Positions 12,051 to 22,417 of a stretch of 64,000 nucleotides of DNA are shown here, one piece after another. The stretch's first letter is position 1. The number at the start of each line of letters is the position of its first letter. The DNA comes from Meconema thalassinum (Eukaryota; Arthropoda; Insecta; Orthoptera; Tettigoniidae), in contig OX336388.2 in NCBI GenBank assembly GCA_946902985.2, forward strand, positions 229,578,467 to 229,642,466. Direction: 5' to 3'. The translations under genes were made by a program, and so were the position numbers. The notes below the pieces were generated by a model. The model did no database searches, had not been told where the DNA came from, and was given only the letters and a program-made list of their open reading frames with translations.

Positions 12051-12639
12051 ATGAGATGGTGTGTGTCTGTCTTTCTGTCTGTCTGTCTGTCTGTCTGTTA
12101 CTCAATAACGCAAGAACCACTGGTCTGATTTAAATGAAATTTTGCATGGATGTAGCTGATTTACCAGGTTTACATATAGGATACATTTGATTTCGAAATT
12201 TTGCACTATTAAAAAATGGCGACCATTTTAGTGACATCACTACACTCTTTGGTTTCAAAATTTCATATTTCCATATCAAATAAAAAGAGAACGCTAAGAA
12301 ATAGCAAACTTTTGATGGCACATGCGAGCTTCAAAATTTAATTTCCTATCCGAAAGGTCCTTATCACTTTTCGTGTATCTCCAACGGTTAGCGAGTAAAA
12401 CCCACATATGTGACGTCACTACACCCATTGGTTTCAAAATTTCATATTTCCATTTCAAATAAAAAGAGAACGCTAAGAAATAGCAAACTATTGATGCATA
12501 CACGAGATTTAACATTTAATTTTCTATCCAAAAGGTCCTTATCACTTTTCGTGTATCTCCAACGGTTAGCGAGTAAAACCTAAATTTGTGCAATAAAACA
12601 CGGTCAACACCGAGCGGTGCAGTGTATCTCTACATACAT
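12051..12639 (-). mobile_element. Family B element, tail-to-tail with A1
   Basis: This unit is repeated in reverse orientation at 37715-38058. In minus orientation it begins with the palindrome CACCGCTCGGTG and ends in a GACA microsatellite. Its terminal hairpin is the same hairpin that ends A1, so A1 and B are joined tail to tail. Two internal blocks (near 12240-12350 and 12420-12570) are near copies of each other, with shared pieces such as GGTTTCAAAATTTCATATTT and CTCCAACGGTTAGCGAGTAA. No ORF. Confidence 0.65.
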
Positions 12640-14074
12640 AACAAGAAGTTCCTTGAAGAACTATACAGCCTACTATTCATGCCAATGATTATTCTACAGT
12701 ATATGAACCTATCTAGAATAATGACGAAATTAAGTTGATAATATCGAAATATCTAATTAGTTCAAAATATACCTGGTATAATGTAGCCTAATAGAGCACT
12801 ACAGTTGGCAGCCCTGGTGACTGAATATATTCTTAGTTCCACCTCTTAAGGTACAGAATACAAAATTTGGTTGAAGTCCAATGGACGTTACATGCAGTTA
12901 GACACTGGATCTATCAGCACGCGTTAAAGCATGTTGCCAACAATACCATGCGTGTGCTGGTCAGAAATAATCTGAATTATTATGATATCTTGTTGTGCCA
13001 ATTTTGGATGAAATCCATTTGTTAGTATAGAAGTTACATGTATTTTAAAATTGGACATATCAGCAGGCATAGAATCATGTTGTCAGCACTGCCTTGTATT
13101 AATTACTCCAAATTAATCTAGAATGTCAGGTGCTATACGTGTGCAAAGTATAGAGCTGTTGGCTTGCATAATTTCTGATATATTGATATTAGGGTAAAAA
13201 GAAAATAGACAGCATTTATTAACAGTTGGCAGCCCTGATTGCTCTTAACAATACTTATAGTCATATCTGTTATGGTACACATATCACATACGAAATTTGG
13301 TAGACATCCAACTGATAGTATAGAAGTTACATGTATTTAAAAATTGGTACTATCAGCAGGCTTATAATCATGTTGGTAGAACTGACGTGTATAAGTTACT
13401 CCAAATTAATCTAAAATATCAGAATATACGTGTGCATAGTTTAAAGCTGTCGGCTTGCATACTTTCTGATATATTGGTATTTGGATAAAAAAAATAAGAG
13501 AGCAATTATTAACAGTTGGCAGCCCTGGTGGCTCTTAAGAATACGCTCAGTCATATCTGTTTATGTACAGATATTACATACAAAATTTGGTTGAAATCCA
13601 ATTGATAGTGTAGAAGTTATATGCATTTAAACATTGGACCTATCAGAAGGTTTAAAATTATTTTGGCAACACTGTCATGGTTGGCCTCCTGGAAATTAAA
13701 CTGAAATAGTATTATCTACATGTGTGCCAATTTTGGAATAGCTCCCATGCATACCTTGCAGGATATCCAACATGGAGCTCAAATTTCTAGTGCGTTTTTT
13801 CAGCAGTTGGTAGCACTGACATCATTTTCAAATATGGACGTGAGCTATTCCGTTGCACATCTTTACTCATACTAAATTTGGTTTTGATTGCTGCAGCCGT
13901 TTACGAGTTGATAGGTGGGGACACACACACAGCCAGACAGACAGACAGAAGGACAGACAGACAGACAGACTGACAGAAGGACAGACAGACAGACAGACAG
14001 ACACACATTTTCCCGAATCGATCTCATAAGTCTACTTTTTCCTCATTTTTGCAAAATGTGAAAAGTAGGCTAAA
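12640..14074 (+). mobile_element. Family A element, copy A2
   Basis: It has the same 5' start (AACAAGAAGTTCC), subterminal repeat (AGCCTACTATTC at 12667, one change from consensus), about 290-bp monomers with GTTGGCAGCCCTG, GACA microsatellite (13933-14010) and 3' hairpin ending GAAAAGTAGGCT (14060-14071). It abuts B directly on the left and repeat C on the right, so three to four elements lie end to end without spacer. No ORF. Confidence 0.75.
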
Positions 14075-15025
14075 AATTAAACTTTGTATGTTTCTTTCGC
14101 AATTTTTACGGAAATTTGAGTTATATACGCTTTTTAGACTGTTTTATTATGGAAGCGCGCGAAAATATTTTTTTGGTCTGTCTGTCTGTCTGTCTGTTTG
14201 CTTGTTTGTTTGTCTGTGGACAATTTTGTTCCCTTATAACTCGAGAACGGCTGGGTGTATCAACGTAAAATTTGGTACAGATATCCATCAGAGGCACGAC
14301 ACTAATCATTGATGTAACCCTTCTCCGTACCTCTCATAAAAGAGGGCCTACCCCCTTAAAATACATGCTGAAATAGGAGTAGAAGGACGAGACAAAGATC
14401 ATTTTCAGCCCCTCAATGTGAGAGACAAAACTCGAAATCCACATTTTAATGCCCTAAAACCAACCATTTTTGAGATATTCCCAGAAAACTAATTTCATTT
14501 AATAAACTAATGAACGAATACAAGCCGGTAACCATGGCAACAGATTCTCAGAGGTCCATCTATTGCTGTAAGACGCAATGCAATTCCATTAATTACATTG
14601 GTGTGAAAGTTTGCAAACGGCTAGAAAGTTATCACGGAACCAAATTAAGCTGTAAAATTCATCAATACGTATAATGCGCTTAAGGGGGTCAAGGGGTACA
14701 CTAGAATTTTTTCACGCGATTTACACCTATTATATCTATTATTTTCCTATCCCTATATTATATTATTATTATTAGTATTATATTATGGCGTACAACGAGG
14801 AGACAAAGCCCCTCGCTGGCAGAAACAAAACTTGGGGGCCTCGAAAACTACATTATAAGGCTCTAAAACCAACAGTATCTGAAATATTCCCAGAAAACTA
14901 ATTTAATTTAATTTAATTTAAGAAACTAATGAAGGAATGGAAACGGTAACCATGACAACATTATCTCAAGGGGTGGCATCCAACTTTCCATCTATTTCTG
15001 TAAGAAGCAATGTCACTCCATTTAT

Positions 15026-15783
15026 ACCTTGCCACGGTGGGTGAGTGGATAACGTGTCGGTCTACTAACCCCAAGGTTGCAGGTTCACTCCTGGCCGTGG
15101 TACAGGCCGGACGTTTGTTTTAGACGAGTGAAAAATCTTAATGGAAGCCTGGAGGCGAGTTACTACAGTACCTGTGTTGTTATCAGCTGCCCCAAGCGCT
15201 TCGATGATTGATAAAGCTGTTTCACACTATTGCTGAAGTATAGTCACTGGCAAATATAATGACGTTCTGTTCGTAACTACGTAACGTGTACTCCGTGTCA
15301 CACAATACTTCGACGTGGACTGTACTGTCTGCTCAAGTCTGGAATTCCATTACATCAGATCGGTGGTGACAAATGTGAAGTGATAAGGTGAGAGAGTGAC
15401 TGTGTACAGCCTCAACCGCAGGCTTCAAGGTCAAGGGCAATCGTCTAAAACAAACGTCCGGCCTGTACGTGATTTTTGAAAGGCGGCAAAAATACGACTC
15501 GCATGTCATACGATGTTGGCATGTCAAAGAACCCATTTGAATTCAGTAGGTCGTGTTCATAATGGCAAAATTAACATCAGGAGTTGCCGCCAACACAAAG
15601 TTTCTCATTTCTCTACTAGAAAGCGCTATAGTGTTCAAGGAGCTTAGATATCTACCCTCCTTGACTTTCATAGTGATTCAAGGAACAACGAAATTTCGAC
15701 ATGCAAGCTACCTTCTGGGTGTCAAATTACGAAGCTTGCACCCGGCATCCAAGGCCATACTATATTATTATTATTATTAGGCT
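15026..15783 (+). mobile_element. tRNA-derived SINE (SINE2), interrupted by a MITE
   Basis: The head is tRNA-like, with an A box region GGGTGAGTGGATAACG and a B box GGTTGCAGGTTCACTCC. The tail is ATTATTATT. Flanks ACTCCATTTAT (15015-15025) and ACTCTATTTAT (15784-15794) form an 11-bp target duplication with one mismatch. Removing the inserted MITE leaves about 390 bp. A reverse copy is at 62725-63598. It is a Pol III retroposon remnant and not a tRNA gene, because no cloverleaf is complete. Confidence 0.8.
15103..15465. mobile_element. MITE with 24-bp perfect terminal inverted repeats
   Basis: The ends are CAGGCCGGACGTTTG... and its exact reverse complement, flanked by TA (15101-15102, 15466-15467). 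The length is 363 bp with no ORF. The uninterrupted SINE2 copy at 62725-63598 has GGTAAGTGATTTT where this copy has GGTA[MITE]TACGTGATTTT, which confirms the exact insertion point. TA duplication suggests the Tc1/mariner superfamily. Confidence 0.85.
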
Positions 15784-16795
15784 ACTCTATTTATTACATT
15801 TCTGTGAAAGTTTGCAAATGGCTATAAGGTTATAACGAAACCAACGTACAGTAGACTGTATAATTCGTCAATGCAATTAAGGGGGTCAAGGGGTAACCTA
15901 GAATTTTTTCATGCAATTTCACGTGCGACATATAGTACAGAAAGTCTATTATATCTACAAACAGGAACATTATTTTCAAAAATTCCTGAATGGATCAGCA
16001 TTTTTTGCGGCTTTTAGGAATTTGGGCCATTTGAGGCTAAATAACCTGAATTTCCATGCACCACAAGCCTTTATAGGTCTTCCTGTGTATGGGGACCTAA
16101 CACAACGTCGAGGGTCATTTTTTATGTGAGGTGTATTGCGTTTCGTCTACAAGGCTTTCAAATCTATTTCACGTCAGGAAGTACACGTTAGGTGAATTTA
16201 GTTTGAGAGCACACTTTAACCAATCATTTTTTTTTTTTTTTGTCGACATACGGGTTCATCGTAGGGATGAATTTGTTTGATACATATGGTAGATATACTC
16301 ATATTTGGATATCTGGGTGATATGTTGTAGACAATTGAATTGTCTGTCTGTCTTTCTGTGTATCTTTATGTACGCCTATAAATCGTGTTCGGATGCTTGG
16401 TGCATCGTAAAATTAGGTATGGTAAACATGAGTCAATACACCAATCATTTATAAAACTCCTCACTGTACTTTTCATACAGTAGAAGGGTGGATATAGGGA
16501 AAAACGTCTCAAAATACATGCTAAAATAGGCGAAATATAAAAATTATCCTAGAAGGACGATCAAAGCATATGTTGCGCTTCTCATTGTGAGACACAAAAT
16601 TCGCGAGTCTGTAAGGGGTCTCCGAAAACCACATTTTAAGGCCCTTAAATTAACAGTGTGTGTGATATTCCCAGAAAACTAACTTCGTTCTTATAAACTT
16701 ATGAAGGAATGACAAACCGCTAACCATTGCAACAGTAGCTCAATTGATAATGTCTGGTGTTAATATATAACACCGTTCGAAAAACGGGTACTTCT

Positions 16796-16811
16796 GCTAG
16801 TATATATATAA

Positions 16812-16852
<41 letters not shown>

Positions 16853-16856
16853 TAAT
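16796..16856. repeat. TA dinucleotide run
   Basis: Nearly pure TA repeats lie between repeat C and a LINE 3' end. Confidence 0.9.
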
Positions 16857-16861
16857 TCGTT

Positions 16862-17297
16862 GAGGCCATCTAGGACCATGTTAAGTCTTGCTACACTTGG
16901 CAATTTGTTTCGCTTTCCTCTGAGCCCAGAATTCCCTCATTCTCTGTGAGTGGGCCATCTTGCGCTCCGCTGTCCAGGTGGTACCTTGTCTTCTTTTCGG
17001 GTTCGGTGTCCCGTCTCGGGTTAGCCCATTAGTCAGTATCCTTTTTTGGAAGAGATCTCTATTATAGGCGTCGTCGTGTTTTAGATGCAGAAATTTGAGG
17101 TCGACTTTGGTATTCATAAACCAGGGTATTGTGGTTTTTGGGTTTGGAGTCAAAGAAATGAAAAATCTGTTTTGTCAGCCTGTTTCCGTCCATTCGTTAG
17201 AGATGACCCTAATACCGTGCCCTCCTTTTACGGATCGATTCTGAAATTTTCTCTATTTCACTGTAGACTTCTTTGTTGGATTTTTTATAGTGGATAA
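16862..17297 (-). pseudogene. LINE C-terminal remnant
   Basis: The minus strand encodes the tail of the RT-bearing LINE clade: EVYSEIEKISESIRKRRARY, NRLTKQIFHFF, then GTTWTAERKMAHSQRMREFW and a basic end. It is interrupted by stops and at least one frameshift (near 17085). The closing W(T/S)xERKxxHxxxMRxxW block matches the C-terminus of the open ORF at 34105-36412. The left flank is a TA run and the right flank an ATT/AGT microsatellite. Confidence 0.75.
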
Positions 17298-17385
17298 CAT
17301 TCTTTATTATTATTATTAGTAGTAGTAGTAGTAGTAGTAGTAGTATTTAATAAATAAATTAAATTAAATTAAATTAAATTACTCC
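17298..17385. repeat. ATT, AGT and AAATT microsatellites
   Basis: Consecutive short runs of ATT, then AGT (about ten units), then AAATT (about five units). Confidence 0.9.
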
Positions 17386-18069
17386 GAATACATGACACAT
17401 TCATACTTAACTCTCCAAAAGCGTGTTTTTCTCTACGAAACGATTTGGTTTCTACACTAAACAAAAGAGGATTTTTCCTCTCATCAGGATTGGTGTAACT
17501 TATTTTGCCCCAAAAGTTGAGCTATCTCGGTCGTCCACTAAGCCCTTCAATTTTCTTAACTTATTTTCATACGAATGAATATGACTACAAAAGTGCATCC
17601 TTATTCAAAATCAGGATCATTTACTGAACTGGTCGCAGATGGAGAGAGAAAGTAATGACATATGATACAGTGTTTTATTAGAAAATGTAAATTTTTTAAT
17701 ATCCCCTGTGTTTAGTTTCTAGTCTTAATAAATGAGTGGCAGTGAAGCAAGAAGGGCGCCACGGCGCGTCTCGACGCTCAACCCTTCCCTTAACTTCCTC
17801 CCTCACCTCTCGTTACTCTAACGATCTGATTTATCGGTATTCATCAAAGTGTCGAGAGAGAGAGACGGCAAGTTGCTTTAAAATTATCGATGCAAATGAA
17901 ATGAGTCGACTGGAGCCGAGTGTAAGGCAAGTCCTTAGAGCGGCTGAGATGAGACGGGAGGCTGGCTGGTCGCACCCTGCATCACTCCTACAAGGGGCGT
18001 AACAAATATGAAATTCGTCAGTTTATCTACGAGGGATTGTCATAAGCGGGGAACAGGTTTCTATGTAAA
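17386..18069. other. Apparently unique DNA, no gene recognised
   Basis: No repeat shared with the rest of the window was noticed. An 88-codon open frame (17736-18002, plus) has no recognisable domain, and its GC-richer composition is the only odd feature. I do not call it a gene. Confidence 0.4.
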
Positions 18070-18071
18070 TA

Positions 18072-18938
18072 TAAGGTGCGTTCAAAAAGTAACGAGCCGG
18101 AGGCTGGAATGCAAAAACCGGTGACGACATCGGCTAATCGGGGGGGTGTAACGAGATGTGGTTCCGACCAGAGCTTGGAAGGTCACAGCCCGTCGCTAGA
18201 GGGCACGCGTGCACGTCACGTGACGATACAAAGCGAACAGCAGCATACATCAATCGTCCAACGCTGCCAGTCGCATTGCAAAGAGTGACATGGAGATGTC
18301 AACCGAAGAACAAGGAAGTGTTGTTCGATTTCTGACAGCGGAAAGAGTAGGGGGAACGGACATTCATCGCCGAATGTCACAAGTGTACGGCGAATACTGC
18401 ATGTCCCTTGCAAGGGTCAAGGCGTGGCACAAGCGCTTCAGGGAAGGGCGGGTGTCGTTACCCGATGATGCCCGGTCTGGGGCACCCCCCCTGCATTACC
18501 GATGACAACATCGATCTGGTTGATGCACTCATTACCCAGGACTGCCGAGTGACAGTGAACGCCATAGCCGCCGTGGCCCCACCTCGACAATGCACGACCT
18601 CATACGGCCAACACAGTCGCGGCACACCTGCAGAAATTCAAATGGGAGGTTCTCGGCCACCCTCCATACAGTCCAGACCTCTCTCTCTGTGTGATTACGC
18701 CATGTTTGGTCCCCTGAAAAGGGCTCTGCGGGGCCAACGATTCACCTCAGATGCCGACGTCCAGCTGTACGTGCGGAACTGGTTCACATCGCAGCCCAAG
18801 GAATTTTATGAGACAGCCATTCACCACCTCGTGTCACAGTGGGACAAGTGCCTCAACAGCCAGGGCCAATACTTCTAACATACAGGTACTGGTTTCTCTA
18901 ATTATGCCTCCGGCTCGTTACTTTTTGAACGCACCTTA
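18072..18938 (+). mobile_element. Internally deleted mariner element, copy 1
   Basis: Perfect terminal inverted repeats of about 33 bp (TAAGGTGCGTTCAAAAAGTA...) with TA duplications (18070-18071, 18939-18940). The length is 867 bp against about 1.3 kb for a full mariner. A second copy with the same internal structure is at 46797-47651, so both descend from one deleted parent and depend on transposase from elsewhere. Confidence 0.9.
18290..18878 (+). pseudogene. Mariner transposase, core deleted
   Basis: The N-terminus has the paired helix-turn-helix DNA-binding region of mariner transposases (EEQGSVVRFLTAERVGG, then IHRRMSQVYGEYCMS and WHKRFREGRVS). After NAIAA the sequence jumps to the second catalytic block (DNARPHT), then HPPYSPDLSLCDY with the third catalytic Asp, then WDKCLNSQGQYF at the C-terminus. 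The segment with the first catalytic Asp is missing, and the two halves are in different frames. In a full element this protein would bind the terminal repeats and cut and paste the DNA. Confidence 0.85.
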
Positions 18939-18984
18939 TATTTTGTATTATCTTAACGAATCATGACATATGGAGTTGAAAAGT

Positions 18985-19626
18985 GGAGCATTTATTTTCC
19001 AAATTTTTCCAGCCCTCTATGCCTCCCTGTCCTGAGCTAATCGTTTCATTTCTACATTGATACCACACCCTTCATCCGAGGCAATCTGTTTAACATATTC
19101 TAACCTTTGTTCTACCCCTACAGTTTTTGTCCTCGACCCTTACTTCCATAACTAAGCTTGCTATTCCTGGGTGTCTTAGTATGTGACCTACTAACCTATC
19201 TCTTCTCTGCATTAGCAGTCGCCTGAAACATCTCACCTCTCCTACTACCTCTTCATTTGTAACCATATCTACCCATTTGATCTTCATCATTCTCCTGTAA
19301 CACCACATTTCAAACGCTTCAATTCCTCTCTTTTCTGCTGCACCAATAGTCGAAGTTTCACTTCAATAGAGCGCCACGCTCCAGACATAGAGTTTCAAAA
19401 ATTACTTCCTAATACCTATATCTACATTCGATGTGAACAGATTCCTTTTCTGTAGAAATGCTCTCCTTGCCTGAGCCAAACTATTTCTATACCCTCTTTG
19501 ATTTGTCCATCACTGATTCTTTTGCTTCCTACGTAACAGAAGTCTCCTACTTCCTTTAGCTTTTCACCTGCCAATTTCTGCTGGAAAGTATTACATTCTA
19601 GTAAACTAACAGACCTGTCAATAATG
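18985..19626 (-). pseudogene. LINE remnant (second clade), C-terminal part
   Basis: The minus strand reads KLAGEKLKEVGDFCY, then MWCYRRMMKIKWVDMVTNEE, RDRLVGHILRHPGIASLVME and a partial RGR block. This string recurs in remnants at 23954, 33640, 39592, 51826 and 63690 and marks a LINE clade distinct from the open ORF at 34105. Stops and frameshifts are frequent. Its upstream end is cut by SINE3, and the sequence beyond the SINE is not obviously LINE. Confidence 0.75.
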
Positions 19627-19638
19627 GAGAAACAAGTT

Positions 19639-20123
19639 TTTTTTCGCTGTCGTTTTACCCTCCAGGGTTGGCTTTCCCCACGGATGAAGCGAGGGATCCC
19701 ACCTCTACCGCCACTGAGGGCAGTGTCCTGGAGCTTGAGACTCTGAGTCAGGGATACAACTGGGGAGAGTGACCAGCACTACGCCCAGGCGGCCTCACTT
19801 GCAAAGTGAACAGGGGGCCTGATGAAGGGATGGGAAGAGTGGGACGGTTAGGCAAGGAAATGGGAAGAAGGCGGCCATGGCCTTTCAGTAGGAACCATCC
19901 CGGCATTTGCCCGAAAACGAAGTGGGAAACCACGGAAAACCACTTCGAGGATGGCTGAGGCGGGAATCGAACCCCCTCTACTCATTTTGGCAACCCGAGG
20001 CTGAGTAGACCCCGTTCCAGTCCTCACACCACTTTTCAAATTGCGTGGCAGAGCCGGGAATCGAACTCGGGACCTCCGGGGCGGCAGCTAACCATGCTGA
20101 CCGCTACGCTACGGAGGCGACCT
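19639..20123 (-). mobile_element. SINE3, dimeric tRNA-derived SINE
   Basis: Flanked by a perfect 12-bp duplication GAGAAACAAGTT (19627-19638, 20124-20135), with a T run at the left (poly-A tail of a minus-strand element). The head at the right end reads TAGCGTAGCGGTCAGCATGG (A box region), then GAGTTCGATTCCCGG (B box). A second tRNA-like B box (GGTTCGATTCCCGCCTCAGC) lies about 110 bases further in. It is followed by a core (GTGGTTTTCCGTGGTTTCCC) also found in SINE4 and at 44630. The perfect duplication argues for a fairly recent insertion. Confidence 0.85.
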
Positions 20124-20137
20124 GAGAAACAAGTTAA

Positions 20138-20455
20138 ATATCTATATTCAAGAATTTAAATCGCGGTACAGGTAAAGTTGCAGATGTAGCAAAAATGAAA
20201 ATGGACACTGTACCTTCAAAGAACCCTGGATATGAAGCAATGGGAATGGTTGCTGCAATTTTGTGTGGAGATATAAGTGTAAAGTTAACGTTAACCCCAG
20301 CAGATGTTGTGAAGTTCAAAAGCGCCCCCGGTACATCTTCTGATGAAGCAGTTTCAGTCAATATAAATCTGTCCTTAAGAGACAATACGGGAAGATTCAC
20401 TTTCCAGCATTTAAAAGAACATTTTGTAATCCATTATTTTGGAAACGGAGAATAA
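20138..20455 (+). CDS. Candidate 3' exon or retrocopy of an unknown gene
   Basis: An open frame runs from 20138 to a TAA at 20453-20455. The first ATG is at 20195, giving 86 residues (MKMDTVPSKNPGYEAMGMVA to the end VIHYFGNGE). A plausible splice acceptor (GTTGCAG) ends at 20183. A second AATAAA lies about 105 bases after the stop, as expected for a last exon. I do not recognise the protein. It has no LINE or transposase motif and nothing like it was noticed elsewhere in the window. The minus strand is also open over much of this stretch (20134-20400), so the strand is not certain. It could be an exon, a processed pseudogene or chance. Confidence 0.35.
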   Translation: MSIFKNLNRGTGKVADVAKMKMDTVPSKNPGYEAMGMVAAILCGDISVKLTLTPADVVKFKSAPGTSSDEAVSVNINLSLRDNTGRFTFQHLKEHFVIHYFGNGE

Positions 20456-20560
20456 ATGATTGCATGTTCTTCAAAAATCATATTGATATTAAAATGAGAA
20501 GTAAAACGTTGTGTTTCTAGTAAATCTACTTTGTTTAGTTTCTTTGAATTTGGATATTAA

Positions 20561-20566
20561 AATAAA
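20561..20566 (+). terminator. Poly(A) signal AATAAA after the candidate exon
   Basis: AATAAA in an AT-rich stretch about 105 bases past the stop at 20455. Another AATAAA overlaps that stop (20451-20456). AATAAA is common by chance in DNA this AT-rich. Confidence 0.3.
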
Positions 20567-20600
20567 AATTATATTTCATTGTAATTTAAGTCAATATATA

Positions 20601-21172
20601 CGAGGGCTGTTTTTTAAGTAATACCCGTTGTGATAGTACGCCGTTGCAGCGCTGCGGTCGGCATTCCGTGCAGGTGTGCTGTGTGCCTGCAACTATTGGC
20701 AAGGCTGAGACGCCATTACGGCAACAGTCGCCCTTGTGTGGGTGTGTTGACAAGATTTTGAAATGGCATCGCCGATCGCGTGTGCCGCCGACGCGTAAAC
20801 GAGAGAGAAAACTCCCCTGGAAGATATCCTGCCGTTTGGCCACCACTGAGAGGAAAACTGCGTATGTGGTCAGGAGAACTCCTAAACATACGCAGATCTC
20901 CTGATAAGCACGCAATTTGCATGACAGTGGTGGCCAAATGGCAGGATATCTTCCAGGGGAGTTTTCTCTCTCGTTTACGCGTCGGCTGCACACGCGATCG
21001 GCGATGCCATTTCAAAATCTTGTCAACACACCCACACAAGGGCGACTGTTGCCGTAATGGCCTTTCAGCCTTGCCAATAGATGCAGGTACACAGCGCACC
21101 TGCACGGAATGCCGACCGCAACGCTGCAACAGCGTAATATCACAACGGGTATTACTTAAAAATCAGCCCTCG
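20601..21172. mobile_element. Foldback (palindromic) mariner-type element
   Basis: Two arms (20601-20848 and about 20930-21172) are inverted copies with few mismatches, starting CGAGGGCTGTTTTTTAAGTA and ending in its complement, flanked by TA. The central spacer holds its own short palindrome (CTGCGTATGT...ACATACGCAG). It would fold into a hairpin of about 240 bp. Open frames on both strands over this region are mirror images and not genes. TA duplication and end sequence suggest a mariner-derived MITE. Confidence 0.85.
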
Positions 21173-21292
21173 TAATTCCATATTTCTATAAAAATAACTA
21201 AATACATGTACAAATGTCATTAATGTAGCACATATAAAACCGTTCCCTGGTCATAAATAAAGTCGTATTTTAAAGAAAATTTTATTTGGATT

Positions 21293-21319
21293 GTTTTTTT
21301 TTTTTTTTTTTTTTTTTTT
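21293..21319. repeat. T homopolymer run
   Basis: About 26 consecutive T at the left border of the mariner pseudogene. In minus orientation it is an A tract following the transposase C-terminus. Confidence 0.9.
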
Positions 21320-21324
21320 ACAAG

Positions 21325-22352
21325 AAAATAAACTATTCTTCAAAGTCGAGACCATCCCGCGATGGCACCAGAGTCTAAGTTTTGATGCGAAGAATTCAGC
21401 GACATCCACTTCCACAGCCTTAATGTTTTCAAAATCTTTTGCACGCAAGAAATTGGCCATGAATCAAAAAAATGATAATCTGAAGGTGCAAGATCAGGGC
21501 TGTATGCTGGAGGCGTTAACACTTCGACTCCTCCCAATTCCTAAATTTTTGTCATGGTTGTTCCTGCAGTATGAGTTCTCGCATTGTCCAGCTGCAAGAG
21601 AACTCTATTTTGGTTAACTAATGCTGGATATTTCCGTCTCAAAATTTCATGACTTCGTTCCAGTTGTTGAGAATAAAGATCTGCATTAACTGCACGCCCG
21701 TTTGGAACAAACTCTCAGTGAATCTTCCTTTCAAAATTCCACCAGACACACAATTTCACTTCGGGGTTGACCGATCCATTTTAACGATGAATTTGGCTGG
21801 TTGACGGCACTGTTTTAGGATATCCGAGTTGTGGTAATGGACCCATTTTTCATCATATTGTGTGACAATTATCCTGATAAATCTATCATCCATGGGGTTC
21901 CCGATAAGCTGACGACAGATATCCACTCTACGTTGAGCTTGTTCATGAGGTACAGATCCACAGCTTTAGTTTAATATTTCAAGCTTTTTAATCTAGCGAT
22001 TTATAGTATCTCTTGATGCACTAGGTTCTTCTGACACCCCACGAGTACATCTTTGCGGATTTTCTTCCAAACCTCTGCGCGTATTCTCAATATCCCATAG
22101 TTTACGTCTTCCAGAAGGCGGTAAATCTGTAGTGTTTTCTTCTCCAGTGTTGAAACGTTGGTGCCATTGTTGTGCCACACGCTCACTAACGACACCTTCT
22201 CCTTCTACATCACATATTCTTCGAGCTTTGTAATCTTGTTACCAGTAGTGCTTTAGAGGGACCCTAACCTCCAACTTCGTTATATCCATTTGTGGTTGTG
22301 AATCAACAACTGACGACTGATACATTGTCGCAATATACGCAATTCTAGTCAT
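21325..22352 (-). pseudogene. Mariner transposase pseudogene (different family)
   Basis: The minus strand gives an almost full-length mariner transposase in pieces. DNA-binding part: TKLEVRVPLKHYW, RRICDVEGEGVVSERVAQQW, HQRFNTGEENTTDLP. Catalytic part: VDICRQLIGNPMDDRFI, then YDEKWVHYHN at the first catalytic block, GILKGRFTESLFQTG, and a tail with SPDLAPSDYHFF (third catalytic block) and NFLRAKDFENIKAVE. At least five stops or frameshifts break it, so it is inactive. Its sequence is unlike the deleted mariner at 18072, so at least two mariner lineages have been active. Clear terminal inverted repeats were not found. Confidence 0.85.
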
Positions 22353-22417
22353 GGTCTCATGTAAATAGCATTGGCAAACTAAAGAAAAACAATTCTTTAT
22401 TATAAAACACCAAATTT

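Larger units (their letters stand above)
14075..16795. repeat. Repeat C (two sub-blocks), split by a SINE
   Basis: GTCT runs (14175-14215 and 16335-16355) each lead into an inverted form of the motif shared by other families (near 14232 and 16372). Blocks around 14470-14760 recur at 14890-15010 plus 15795-15930, including TTAAGGGGGTCAAGGGGTA. The same blocks occur inverted at 49311-50326. The right end has a hairpin (ACCGTTCGAAAAACGGGT, about 16770-16790) followed by CTAG. A SINE (15026-15783) interrupts it. No ORF beyond short shadows. Class uncertain. Confidence 0.55.

Noticed and set aside
20586..21175. Mirror-image 130-codon ORFs on both strands
   Set aside because: They are the two arms of the foldback element read in opposite directions, not genes.
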